Shown: positions 51,514-59,019 of the stretch, piece by piece
How the letters are laid out: every line of letters begins with the position of its first letter
Numbering within the stretch: the stretch's first letter is position 1
DNA from: Alphaproteobacteria bacterium
GTDB lineage: Bacteria > Pseudomonadota > Alphaproteobacteria > SMXS01
Direction: 5' to 3'
Assembly (NCBI GenBank): GCA_016124315.1
Contig: WGNW01000024.1
Coordinates: 54,249 to 118,248, forward strand
DNA length: 64,000 bases
Notes under the pieces: generated by a model
Seen by the model: the letters and a program-made list of their open reading frames with translations, nothing else
Databases searched by the model: none
Told to the model about the DNA's origin: nothing
Position numbers and translations under genes: made by a program

Positions 51514-52068
51514 CACCGGCAGCGCCTCGGCCTCGAACCAGGGATTGCGCCGCAGCCACGCCGTGTTCCGCCAGCTCGGATGCGGCATGGGAAAATAGCC
51601 CGGCAGGTACTCCCGCCAGCGGGCCACGGTCTGCGTCATGGTGGCGGCGCGGCGGCGGCCCAGGTAGAAGGCCTGGGCGTAGCCGCCGATCAGCAGGGTC
51701 AGCTCGACCCGGGGCAGATGCGCCAGCAGGCGCGGATGCCAGAGCGGCGCGCATTCCGGGCGGGGCGGCCGGTCGCCGCCGCTCGCGTCGACGCCGGGAT
51801 AACAGAATCCGGTGGGTATGATGGCGATGCGGCGCTCGTCGTAGAAGGTCTCCCGGTCCAGCCCCAGCCAGTCCCGCAGCCGGTCGCCGCTGCGGTCGTT
51901 CCAGGGGATGCCCGTCTCGTGCACCCGGGTGCCGGGCGCCTGGCCGACGATCATGATTCGCGCGCTGTCGGCCGCGCGCAGCGTCGGGCGCGGGCCCAGC
52001 GGCAGCTGCGCCTCGCAAACGCGGCAGGCCCGCACCTCCGCCAGCAGGGTCTCCAGGTCTTCGGGCAT
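51475..52068 (-). CDS. Uracil-DNA glycosylase family protein
   Basis: IMIVGQAPGTRVHETGIPWNDRSGDRLRDWLGLDRETFYDERRIAIIPTGFCYPG; FPMPHPSWRN. Confidence 0.88.
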   Translation of the reverse strand: MPEDLETLLAEVRACRVCEAQLPLGPRPTLRAADSARIMIVGQAPGTRVHETGIPWNDRSGDRLRDWLGLDRETFYDERRIAIIPTGFCYPGVDASGGDRPPRPECAPLWHPRLLAHLPRVELTLLIGGYAQAFYLGRRRAATMTQTVARWREYLPGYFPMPHPSWRNTAWLRRNPWFEAEALPVLRELVQGLLRER

Positions 52069-52289
52069 GGGGCTTTGTTCCACGGATCCTTGGCGAACGC
52101 AAAACGATCTCTCCGGTTCGGCAGCTGAGCGGAGGCAGCGGCCTGGAGCGAAGGAGGAAGCGGTGTCGCAGCCTGGAACGCGGCGCCCTCCGACACGCAT
52201 AACCTGCCAGCCACCGGTCGCAGGCGACGATCTCGGCGGCGCTCCGGTATGTAACAATTGGGCCTCGCCGCTCCCGGCTGCGGATTGGG

Positions 52290-52318
52290 TTGATCCGGAA
52301 AAAACCATCGCCTATATT
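52290..52318 (+). promoter_or_regulatory. Sigma70-type promoter of cysI-DUF934
   Basis: TTGATC-N17-TATATT. Confidence 0.6.
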
Positions 52319-52333
52319 GTGAAATATATTTAA

Positions 52334-52352
52334 TAACACTCGTTCACTGTTA
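52334..52352. promoter_or_regulatory. Operator-like inverted repeat TAACA-N9-TGTTA
   Basis: TAACActcgttcacTGTTA immediately downstream of the predicted start site, in an AT-rich patch. Confidence 0.45.
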
Positions 52353-52366
52353 AATGAGGCTTGCGC

Positions 52367-52447
52367 ATGGCGGGCTCGGCGGGTAAACAGGCGCCGGCCC
52401 ACAGTGGGGCTTCGAGCGCTCTGGAGCGGCGACATGTACCAATATGA
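52367..52447 (+). CDS. Candidate 26-aa upstream ORF (MAGSAGKQAPAHSGASSALERRHVPI)
   Basis: TGAGG SD 7 nt before ATG; stop lies inside the cysI start region, out of frame. Confidence 0.3.
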   Translation: MAGSAGKQAPAHSGASSALERRHVPI

Positions 52448-54089
52448 CCAGTTCGACCATCAGATGCTGGCTGACCGGAACCGGCAGTTCCGCAGCCAGG
52501 TGGAGCGCCGGCTGACCGGTGCGCTGACCGAAGAGGAGTTCCGGCCGTTGCGGCTGATGAACGGCCTCTATCTCCAGCTGCACGCCTATATGCTGCGGGT
52601 TGCCGTGCCCTATGGCTTGCTGTCGTCGGCGCAGCTGCGCCAGCTGGCGATGATCGCCCGCAAGTACGACCGCGGCTACGGCCACTTCACCACCCGCCAG
52701 AACCTCCAGTACAACTGGATCCGGCTGGAGGACATGCCCGACATCCTCGACGCCCTCGCCGAGGTGGAGATGCACGCCATCCAGACGTCGGGCAACTGCA
52801 TCCGCAACATCTCCACCGACGAGTTCGCCGGCGTCGCCCGCGACGAGATCGAGGATCCGCGCCCCTACGCCGAGATCCTGCGGCAGTGGTCCACCTTCCA
52901 TCCGGAATTCTCCTACCTGCCGCGCAAGTTCAAGATTGCGCTGACCGGCGCGACCCGCGACCGCGCCGCCGTGGCGTTCCACGACCTGGCATTCCGGATC
53001 GTCCGCAACGACTCGGGCGAGGTGGGCTTCCAGGTGATCGTCGGCGGCGGCATGGGCCGCACGCCGGTGGTCGGCAAGGTGCTGAAGGAGTGGATCCCGA
53101 AGCGGCACCTGCTGGCCTATTCGGAATCGGTGATGCGCGTCTACAACGGCTACGGCCGGCGCGACAACATCTACAAGGCGCGCATCAAGATCCTGGTCAA
53201 CGACCTGGGCGTCGAGGAGTTCGCCCGCCAGGTCGACGAGGACTTCGCCCGCACCATCACGCCGGAACTGGAACTGGAAGAGGCGGAACTGGAGCGGATG
53301 CGCGCCTTCTTCGCGCCGCCCGCCTACCGGGAGCTTCCCGAGCGCGACGCCGCGGTCGACGCGCTGCTGGAAAAGGACAAGCGTTTCCGCATGTGGTTCG
53401 AGCGCAACGTGGTCGCCCACAAGCAGCCGGGCTACGCCATCGTCGTGCTGTCGCTGAAGTCGCCCGGCGTGGCGCCGGGCGACGCCACCGACGACCAGAT
53501 GGAGGCCGTCGCCCGGCTGGCCGACGAGTTCAGCCTCGGCCTGCTGCGCACCACCTTCAAGCAGAACCTCGTGCTGTCGGACGTGGAGCTGTCGCGGCTG
53601 CCCGAGCTCTGGGGCCGGCTGAAGGCACTGTCCATGGCCTCGCCCACCGTGGGCACGCTGACCGACATCATCTGCTGCCCCGGCCTGGACTACTGCAGCC
53701 TGGCGAACGCCCGGTCGATCCCCGTCGCCGAGAAGCTGATCGACCGCTTCGACGACCTCGACTTCATCCACGACCTGGGCGACCTGCGGCTGAACATCTC
53801 GGGCTGCATCAACGCCTGCGGCCATCACCACGCGGGCAACATCGGCATTCTCGGCGTCGACAAGAAGGGCGAGGAGTTCTACCAGCTCACCCTGGGCGGC
53901 TCGCCCGAGGACGACGCCTCCATCGGCAAGATCATGGGACCGGCGTTCTCGCAGGACGAGATCGTGTCGGCCATCGAGAAGGTCATCGAGGTTTTCCTGG
54001 CCCGGCGGGAGCCCGAGGAGCGGTTCGTCGACTGCTACCGGCGGCTCGGCATGGAGCCCTTCAAGGAACGGGTTTATGCAGATCATTAA
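52434..54089 (+). CDS. cysI: Nitrite/sulfite reductase
   Basis: GHFTTRQNLQYNWI; CCPGLDYCSLANARS; NISGCINACGHHHAGNIGILG siroheme/4Fe-4S motifs. Confidence 0.95.
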   Translation: MYQYDQFDHQMLADRNRQFRSQVERRLTGALTEEEFRPLRLMNGLYLQLHAYMLRVAVPYGLLSSAQLRQLAMIARKYDRGYGHFTTRQNLQYNWIRLEDMPDILDALAEVEMHAIQTSGNCIRNISTDEFAGVARDEIEDPRPYAEILRQWSTFHPEFSYLPRKFKIALTGATRDRAAVAFHDLAFRIVRNDSGEVGFQVIVGGGMGRTPVVGKVLKEWIPKRHLLAYSESVMRVYNGYGRRDNIYKARIKILVNDLGVEEFARQVDEDFARTITPELELEEAELERMRAFFAPPAYRELPERDAAVDALLEKDKRFRMWFERNVVAHKQPGYAIVVLSLKSPGVAPGDATDDQMEAVARLADEFSLGLLRTTFKQNLVLSDVELSRLPELWGRLKALSMASPTVGTLTDIICCPGLDYCSLANARSIPVAEKLIDRFDDLDFIHDLGDLRLNISGCINACGHHHAGNIGILGVDKKGEEFYQLTLGGSPEDDASIGKIMGPAFSQDEIVSAIEKVIEVFLARREPEERFVDCYRRLGMEPFKERVYADH

Positions 54090-54561
54090 GAAGCGCCGCA
54101 TCGTCGAGGACGACTGGCACCATGTCGAGGACGGCGCCGAGCTTCCCGAAGGCAAGGTCATCGTCTCCCTGTCGCGCTGGCAGTCGGACCGCGAGACCCT
54201 GATCGGCCGGCGCAACAGCGGGCTGGGCATCCGTCTCGCCAGCAACGAGCACGCCGACGACATCGCCCCGGACCTGGAGCATTTCGAGCTGGTGGCGCTC
54301 AACTTCCCCACGTTCCGGGACGGCCGCGCCTACACCACCGCCCGGCTGCTGCGCGAGCGCCACGGCTACCAGGGCGAGCTGAGGGCCACGGGCGACGTGC
54401 TGCGCGACCAGATCTTCTTCATGCACCGCTGCGGCTTCGACGCCTTCGAGGTCCGCGCCGACCGGAGCATCGACGAGGCGCTGAAGGCGTTCGACGACTT
54501 CTCCGTCACCTACCAGCCGGCGGCCGACGAGAAGCAGCCGCTCTGGCGCCGGCGGGGCTGA
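54076..54561 (+). CDS. DUF934 protein (sulfite reductase-associated)
   Basis: LALNFPTFRDGRAYTTARLLRERHGYQGELRATGDVLRDQIFFMHRCGFDAF-type sequence; overlaps cysI. Confidence 0.92.
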   Translation: MQIIKKRRIVEDDWHHVEDGAELPEGKVIVSLSRWQSDRETLIGRRNSGLGIRLASNEHADDIAPDLEHFELVALNFPTFRDGRAYTTARLLRERHGYQGELRATGDVLRDQIFFMHRCGFDAFEVRADRSIDEALKAFDDFSVTYQPAADEKQPLWRRRG

Positions 54562-54578
54562 GGGGCTATTAGGACGGC

Positions 54579-55340
54579 GTGTCGGAAGCACCCGCCATCA
54601 TCCTGGTCGTCCCGCAGATGGGCGAGAACATCGGCGCCGCCGCGCGCGCCATGGCCAACTTCGCCCTCGCGGACCTGCGCCTGGTGCGCCCGCGCGACGG
54701 CTGGCCCAATCCGGACGCCGTGCCCATGGCGGCCGGCGCGACGGACATTCTGGACAGGGCCAGGGTGTTCCGCAGCACCGAGGACGCCGTCGCCGACCTC
54801 AACTACGTGATCGCCACCACGGCGCGCCAGCGCGGCATGATCAAGCCGGTGCTCTCCTCGCGCGCCGCCGCCGAGGACCTGGCGGCGCGGGCCGGACAGG
54901 GGCAGAAGACCGGCATCCTGTTCGGCGGCGAGCGCTCGGGCCTGGGCAACGACGACGTGGCGCTGGCCGACGCGGTGGTCACCATCCCGACCAATCCGGG
55001 CTTCACCTCCATCAACATCGCCCAGGCGGTGCTGCTGCTGGGCTACGAATGGTTCGTCGCCGCCGGCGGCGACGTGGCGCCGCCCGAGTTGGACGACCGC
55101 TCCCGCCCCGCCACCAAGCGGGAGCTGCTGGGCTTCATGGAACACCTGGAAGGGGCGCTCGACGAGGCCGGCTTCCTCTATCCGGCCGACAAGCGCCCCA
55201 GCATGGTGCGCAACCTGCGCAACATGTGGCACCGCGCCGACCTGCGCGAGCAGGACGTGCGCACGCTTCGGGGTATCATCGTCGCGCTGACGTCGTATAA
55301 GAGTCGCGGCAACAAAACCGATGGGGAGACGGAATCATGA
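54579..55340 (+). CDS. TrmJ/SpoU-family tRNA 2'-O-methyltransferase
   Basis: IILVVPQMGENIGAAARAMANFALADLRLVRPRDGWPN; GILFGGERSGLGNDDVALAD. Confidence 0.93.
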   Translation: MSEAPAIILVVPQMGENIGAAARAMANFALADLRLVRPRDGWPNPDAVPMAAGATDILDRARVFRSTEDAVADLNYVIATTARQRGMIKPVLSSRAAAEDLAARAGQGQKTGILFGGERSGLGNDDVALADAVVTIPTNPGFTSINIAQAVLLLGYEWFVAAGGDVAPPELDDRSRPATKRELLGFMEHLEGALDEAGFLYPADKRPSMVRNLRNMWHRADLREQDVRTLRGIIVALTSYKSRGNKTDGETES

Positions 55341-55627
55341 CGGCCTGGTGCATCGTTGCGAAGATCAAGGCGAAGGACGGCAAGGCGGACGAGTTCGTGA
55401 AGGCGGCCAAGGCGCTGTCGGCGGCGGTGAACGCCAACGAGCCGGGCTGCCTGTTCTACGAGCTGCACGGCACCGAAGACCCGCTGCTGTTCGTCTTCGT
55501 CGAGCGCTACAAGGACGAGGAGGCCATGAAGGCCCACCGCTCCTACCCCCACTTCAAGGAACTCGGCCGCGCCATGGGCGAGTTCATGGACGGCCCGCCC
55601 GACATCATGCGCCTGCCGCAGGTGTGA
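55337..55627 (+). CDS. Antibiotic biosynthesis monooxygenase (ABM) domain protein
   Basis: VAKIKAKDGKADEFVKAAKALSAAVNANEPGCLFYELHGTEDPLLFVFVERYKDEEAMKAH. Confidence 0.88.
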   Translation: MTAWCIVAKIKAKDGKADEFVKAAKALSAAVNANEPGCLFYELHGTEDPLLFVFVERYKDEEAMKAHRSYPHFKELGRAMGEFMDGPPDIMRLPQV

Positions 55628-55761
55628 TCGGCGGGGTTTCTCCCGCAACGTAGCAAGTCCCGCGCCCTCGAGCCGGCCCGCCGTCGGAGCCTGCGCGGCT
55701 GGACGTGACGCGGCCTCGCGTCCGCAAACCGCCTTGCGTCCATCCCGTCTCGCGTCCAGAA

Positions 55762-55781
55762 TTTCTGCACCGTTGCAGAAA
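55762..55781. promoter_or_regulatory. Perfect inverted repeat TTTCTGCA-CCGT-TGCAGAAA before the SDR gene
   Basis: 8-bp perfect arms, 4-bp spacer, 13 bp upstream of the ATG. Confidence 0.6.
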
Positions 55782-55794
55782 CAGGGAGAGTCCC

Positions 55795-56577
55795 ATGGGC
55801 AGGCTGCAGGACAAGGTCGCCATCGTCACCGGCTCGGGCCGCGGCATCGGCAAGGCCATCGCCAGGCGGTTCGGCGAGGAGGGCGCCAAGGTCGTCGTCG
55901 CCTCGCGCACGCCGGCCACCGTGGAGTCGGTAAGCCGGGAGATCCGCGACGCCGGCGGCACCGCGCTCGGCATCCCCTGCGACGTGAGCGTCAAGGAGCA
56001 GGTGTTCGACATGGTCGACCGGACCGTGAAGGAGTTCGGTACCGTCGACGTGCTCGTCAACAACGCCCAGGGCTTCGGCACGCGGGAGAAGCCGCAGCCT
56101 TCGACGGTCTACGTGGCGGTCGAGGACACCAACGACGACGAGGTCTACTACACCTTCACCTCGGGCTGCATGGCCATGCTGTGGGGCATGAACGCGGTGC
56201 TGCCCCACATGAAGAAGAACGGCGGCGGCAACATCATCAACTTCGCCTCCACCGCCGGCATGGAAGGCCAGCCGGGCAACCTGTCCTACAACATCGCCAA
56301 GGAGTCGATCCGGGCGCTGACCCGCACGGCGGCCCGCGAATGGGGCGTCCACAACATCCTGATCAACACCATCTGCCCGTCGCTGAAGACCGACGCCTTC
56401 GAGGCGTGGGAGGCGGCCCGGCCCGAGTTCGTGCGTGCCATCCGCGAGTCGATCCCGCTGAAGCGCCACGGCGACCCCTACAAGGACGGCACGCCGATCT
56501 GCCTGTTCCTCGCCACCGAGAACACCTACATCACCGGCCTGACCTTCATCCTGAACGGCGGCCGGATCATGCCGTAG
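55795..56577 (+). CDS. SDR-family oxidoreductase
   Basis: VAIVTGSGRGIGKAIARRFGEEGAKVVVASR; NNAQG; catalytic YNIAKES. Confidence 0.93.
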   Translation: MGRLQDKVAIVTGSGRGIGKAIARRFGEEGAKVVVASRTPATVESVSREIRDAGGTALGIPCDVSVKEQVFDMVDRTVKEFGTVDVLVNNAQGFGTREKPQPSTVYVAVEDTNDDEVYYTFTSGCMAMLWGMNAVLPHMKKNGGGNIINFASTAGMEGQPGNLSYNIAKESIRALTRTAAREWGVHNILINTICPSLKTDAFEAWEAARPEFVRAIRESIPLKRHGDPYKDGTPICLFLATENTYITGLTFILNGGRIMP

Positions 56578-56587
56578 GCGGCTCGCC

Positions 56588-56685
56588 CTTCGCGATGCCG
56601 CCCTGTGGGCGGCTCCTCAGGTCTAACGACTTGATAAAGAAGAAAAACCGTTCGTGCTGAGGAGGCCCGCAGGGCCGTCGCGAAG
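56588..56685. repeat. Inverted pair of REP-like palindromes between convergent SDR and P450 genes
   Basis: CTTCGCGA-GCCGCCCtgtGGGCGGC-TCCTCAG ... CTGAGGA-GGCCCgcaGGGCC-GTCGCGAAG. Confidence 0.8.
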
Positions 56686-56706
56686 CACGGGGCAGGGGAA
56701 TCGCCG

Positions 56707-57972
56707 TCACGCCGCGTCGAACTCGAGATGCAGGTGCCAGGGCTCGATGCGGATGGCGATGGGGCCGGGATTGGTGCCAGGCTTGAAGCGCGGATTGCGG
56801 ATCACCTCCATCAGCATCTTGGTGCCGATCACCGATTCCGCCCGCGCCAGCTGGTAGCCGACGCAGAAATGCGCGCCCAGGCCGAAGCCGAGATGGCCGG
56901 CGACGCCGCCCTCGTGGAAGCCCGAGCGCAACTCCTTGCCGAAGTACAGGTCGTCGCGGAACAGGTCGAACCGGTCCGGGTCCTTGAACACCCGGTCGTC
57001 CCGGTTGGCGCCGTAGAGCGACAGGTGGACGTAGTCGCCGGCGTGGATGGTCTCGCCGTGCAGCGCCACGTCGCGGACGGCGCGCCGCGTCTGCATGCCG
57101 GCCGGGCCGTGGATGCGCATCATCTCGGAGAACGCCCGGTCGAGCAGCTCCGGGTCGCGCTCGACCGCCTCCCACTGGTCGGGGTTGGCGAGCAGCTGGT
57201 ACCACAGATTGGCGATCGCCTTGTCGGTGGTCTCGGCGCCGGCCACCAGGATCAGGCTGGCGAACGACTTGATCTCCTCCTTGGTCATGCGCGCGCCGTC
57301 GACCTCGGCCACCGACAGCCGCGACAGCAGGTCGTCGCCCGGATCGCGGGCGCGCGCATCGATCAGCGGGTCCAGGTAGGCGTGGTACTCGGCGTTGGCC
57401 TTCTGGCCCTCGAGCCGCAGCTGCGGCCCGCCGTTGATGCCGTTCATCATCGCCGGATACCAGTCGTGGAACATCTCGTGGGCTTCCTGCGGCAGGTCCA
57501 GCACGTCGAGGATGACGTTGAGCGGCAGCCGGGTGGCGAAGTCGTCGACGATGTCGATCTCGCCCGCCTCGGCGGCGCGGCCGGCGATCAGGCGGGCGTG
57601 CTTCTCGGTGAACTTCCGGATCAGCGCCATGGCGTTGCGCTGGATGGTCGGCAGCAGCGCCGTCAGCTTGCGGCCGACGAACTGCGGCGCGACGATGTTG
57701 CGCAGCTTGGTGTGGTCCTCGCCGTCATATTCCATCAGCGTCGGGCCGAACACGGCGCCGATGTGCTCGCCGTTCGGCGAGGCCGAAAAGTTGAAGTTGT
57801 CGCGGAAGATGGCGACCACGTCGTCGTAGCGGGTGACCATCCACTGGCCCAGCACCGGGTTGAAGTAGACCGGATGATGGTCGCGCAGCAGCTTCAGGGT
57901 CGGATACGGATTGGCGGCGTACTCGGCGCTCCTGAAGATGGCGGGATCGATGGCAGGCGTGGTGGTGCTCAT
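56707..57972 (-). CDS. Cytochrome P450
   Basis: I-helix LILVAGAETTDKAIANL; heme-binding FGLGAHFCVGYQLARAE. Confidence 0.96.
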   Translation of the reverse strand: MSTTTPAIDPAIFRSAEYAANPYPTLKLLRDHHPVYFNPVLGQWMVTRYDDVVAIFRDNFNFSASPNGEHIGAVFGPTLMEYDGEDHTKLRNIVAPQFVGRKLTALLPTIQRNAMALIRKFTEKHARLIAGRAAEAGEIDIVDDFATRLPLNVILDVLDLPQEAHEMFHDWYPAMMNGINGGPQLRLEGQKANAEYHAYLDPLIDARARDPGDDLLSRLSVAEVDGARMTKEEIKSFASLILVAGAETTDKAIANLWYQLLANPDQWEAVERDPELLDRAFSEMMRIHGPAGMQTRRAVRDVALHGETIHAGDYVHLSLYGANRDDRVFKDPDRFDLFRDDLYFGKELRSGFHEGGVAGHLGFGLGAHFCVGYQLARAESVIGTKMLMEVIRNPRFKPGTNPGPIAIRIEPWHLHLEFDAA

Positions 57973-58093
57973 TGGTTACCCCAGTTTCCCCGGACGTGTC
58001 CCTGGAAGGTAACAGGTTCGGGCGGTAAGGCGGACCGAAAAAGTCAGGGGTGACTGCGGCTGGGCGGATCCGGGCAGCGGCCTACCTAAGCGT

Positions 58094-58121
58094 TTGACAA
58101 CGGGCCGCCGCTGCGTATAGT
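58094..58121 (+). promoter_or_regulatory. Sigma70-type promoter of rpsD
   Basis: TTGACA-N16-TATAGT. Confidence 0.75.
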
Positions 58122-58193
58122 GCGCCCACCCAAGCGGGCAGCGATGCCCGCGCATTTGTTTTTGCACGCAGGCAAACCGAGAAGAACGGCTTA

Positions 58194-58811
58194 ATGAGCA
58201 AGCGGATCAGCGCGAAGTACAAGATCGACCGCCGCATGGGCGAGAACCTGTGGGGCCGCCCGAAGAGCCCGGTCAACAACCGGTCCTATCCGCCGGGCGA
58301 GCACGGCCAGCGCCGCCGTCGCAAGGCGTCGGACTTCGGCAACCAGCTGATGGCCAAGCAGAAGCTGAAGGGCTATTACGGCTCGATCACCGAGAAGCAG
58401 TTCCACAACATCTATGCCGAGGCCGTGCGCCTGCGCGGCGACACCGGCGAGAACCTCATCGGCCTGCTGGAGCGCCGTCTGGACGCGGTCGTCTACCGCG
58501 CCAAGTTCGTGCCGACCGTCTTCGCCGCCCGCCAGTTCGTCAATCACGGCCACGTCCTGGTCAACGGCAAGCGGGTGAACATCCCCAGCTACCGGGTGCG
58601 CGAGGGCGACGTGATCCAGGTCCGCGACCGCTCCAAGCAGCTGATGCTGGTGCTCGAGGCGGTCGAGTCCGCCGAGCGGGACGTGCCCGACTATCTCGAC
58701 GTCGACTACAAGGCGATGGCCGCCACCTTCGTGCGCACGCCGAAGCTGGCCGACGTTCCCTACGCCGTCCACATGGAACCGAACCTGGTGGTGGAGTTCT
58801 ATTCGCGCTGA
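58194..58811 (+). CDS. rpsD: 30S ribosomal protein S4
   Basis: [57 protein letters not shown]4 domain. Confidence 0.99.
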   Translation: MSKRISAKYKIDRRMGENLWGRPKSPVNNRSYPPGEHGQRRRRKASDFGNQLMAKQKLKGYYGSITEKQFHNIYAEAVRLRGDTGENLIGLLERRLDAVVYRAKFVPTVFAARQFVNHGHVLVNGKRVNIPSYRVREGDVIQVRDRSKQLMLVLEAVESAERDVPDYLDVDYKAMAATFVRTPKLADVPYAVHMEPNLVVEFYSR

Positions 58812-58837
58812 TTTCTCGCGCGACCACGGTTTGCGGC

Positions 58838-58868
58838 GGGCCGGATGAAAGTCCGGCCCGTTTCGTTT
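58838..58868 (+). terminator. rpsD intrinsic terminator
   Basis: GGGCCGGA-tgaaag-TCCGGCCC-gTTTcgTTT. Confidence 0.85.
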
Positions 58869-58890
58869 GGGGGGACTGCATCCTCCACAC

Positions 58891-59002
58891 CGCTCTGGTC
58901 GAGTGATTTGGCGCTTCGCGCCAAATCGTATCGAGACCTGAACCGGCTCGACGTCGGCGCATCTCGATACACGGCCCCGCGGGCCGCACTCGATGCGAGC
59001 GG
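58891..59002 (+). repeat. Cloverleaf dispersed repeat, copy B (most intact)
   Basis: Four-way junction: closing stem 58899-58905/58987-58993, arms 906-926, 928-970, 972-986, outer stem 58891-58895/58997-59001. Confidence 0.85.
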
Positions 59003-59019
59003 GTATTTTCTGGATCGCC

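Noticed and set aside
58250-58906. Alternative-frame ORF over rpsD
   Set aside because: Out-of-frame overlap with unmistakable S4; arginine/proline-rich shadow translation.
58899-58993. Cloverleaf element as a tRNA or tRNA-like gene
   Set aside because: No T-arm GTTCRA, no anticodon-loop consensus, and arm lengths are incompatible with tRNA; treated as a structured repeat instead.
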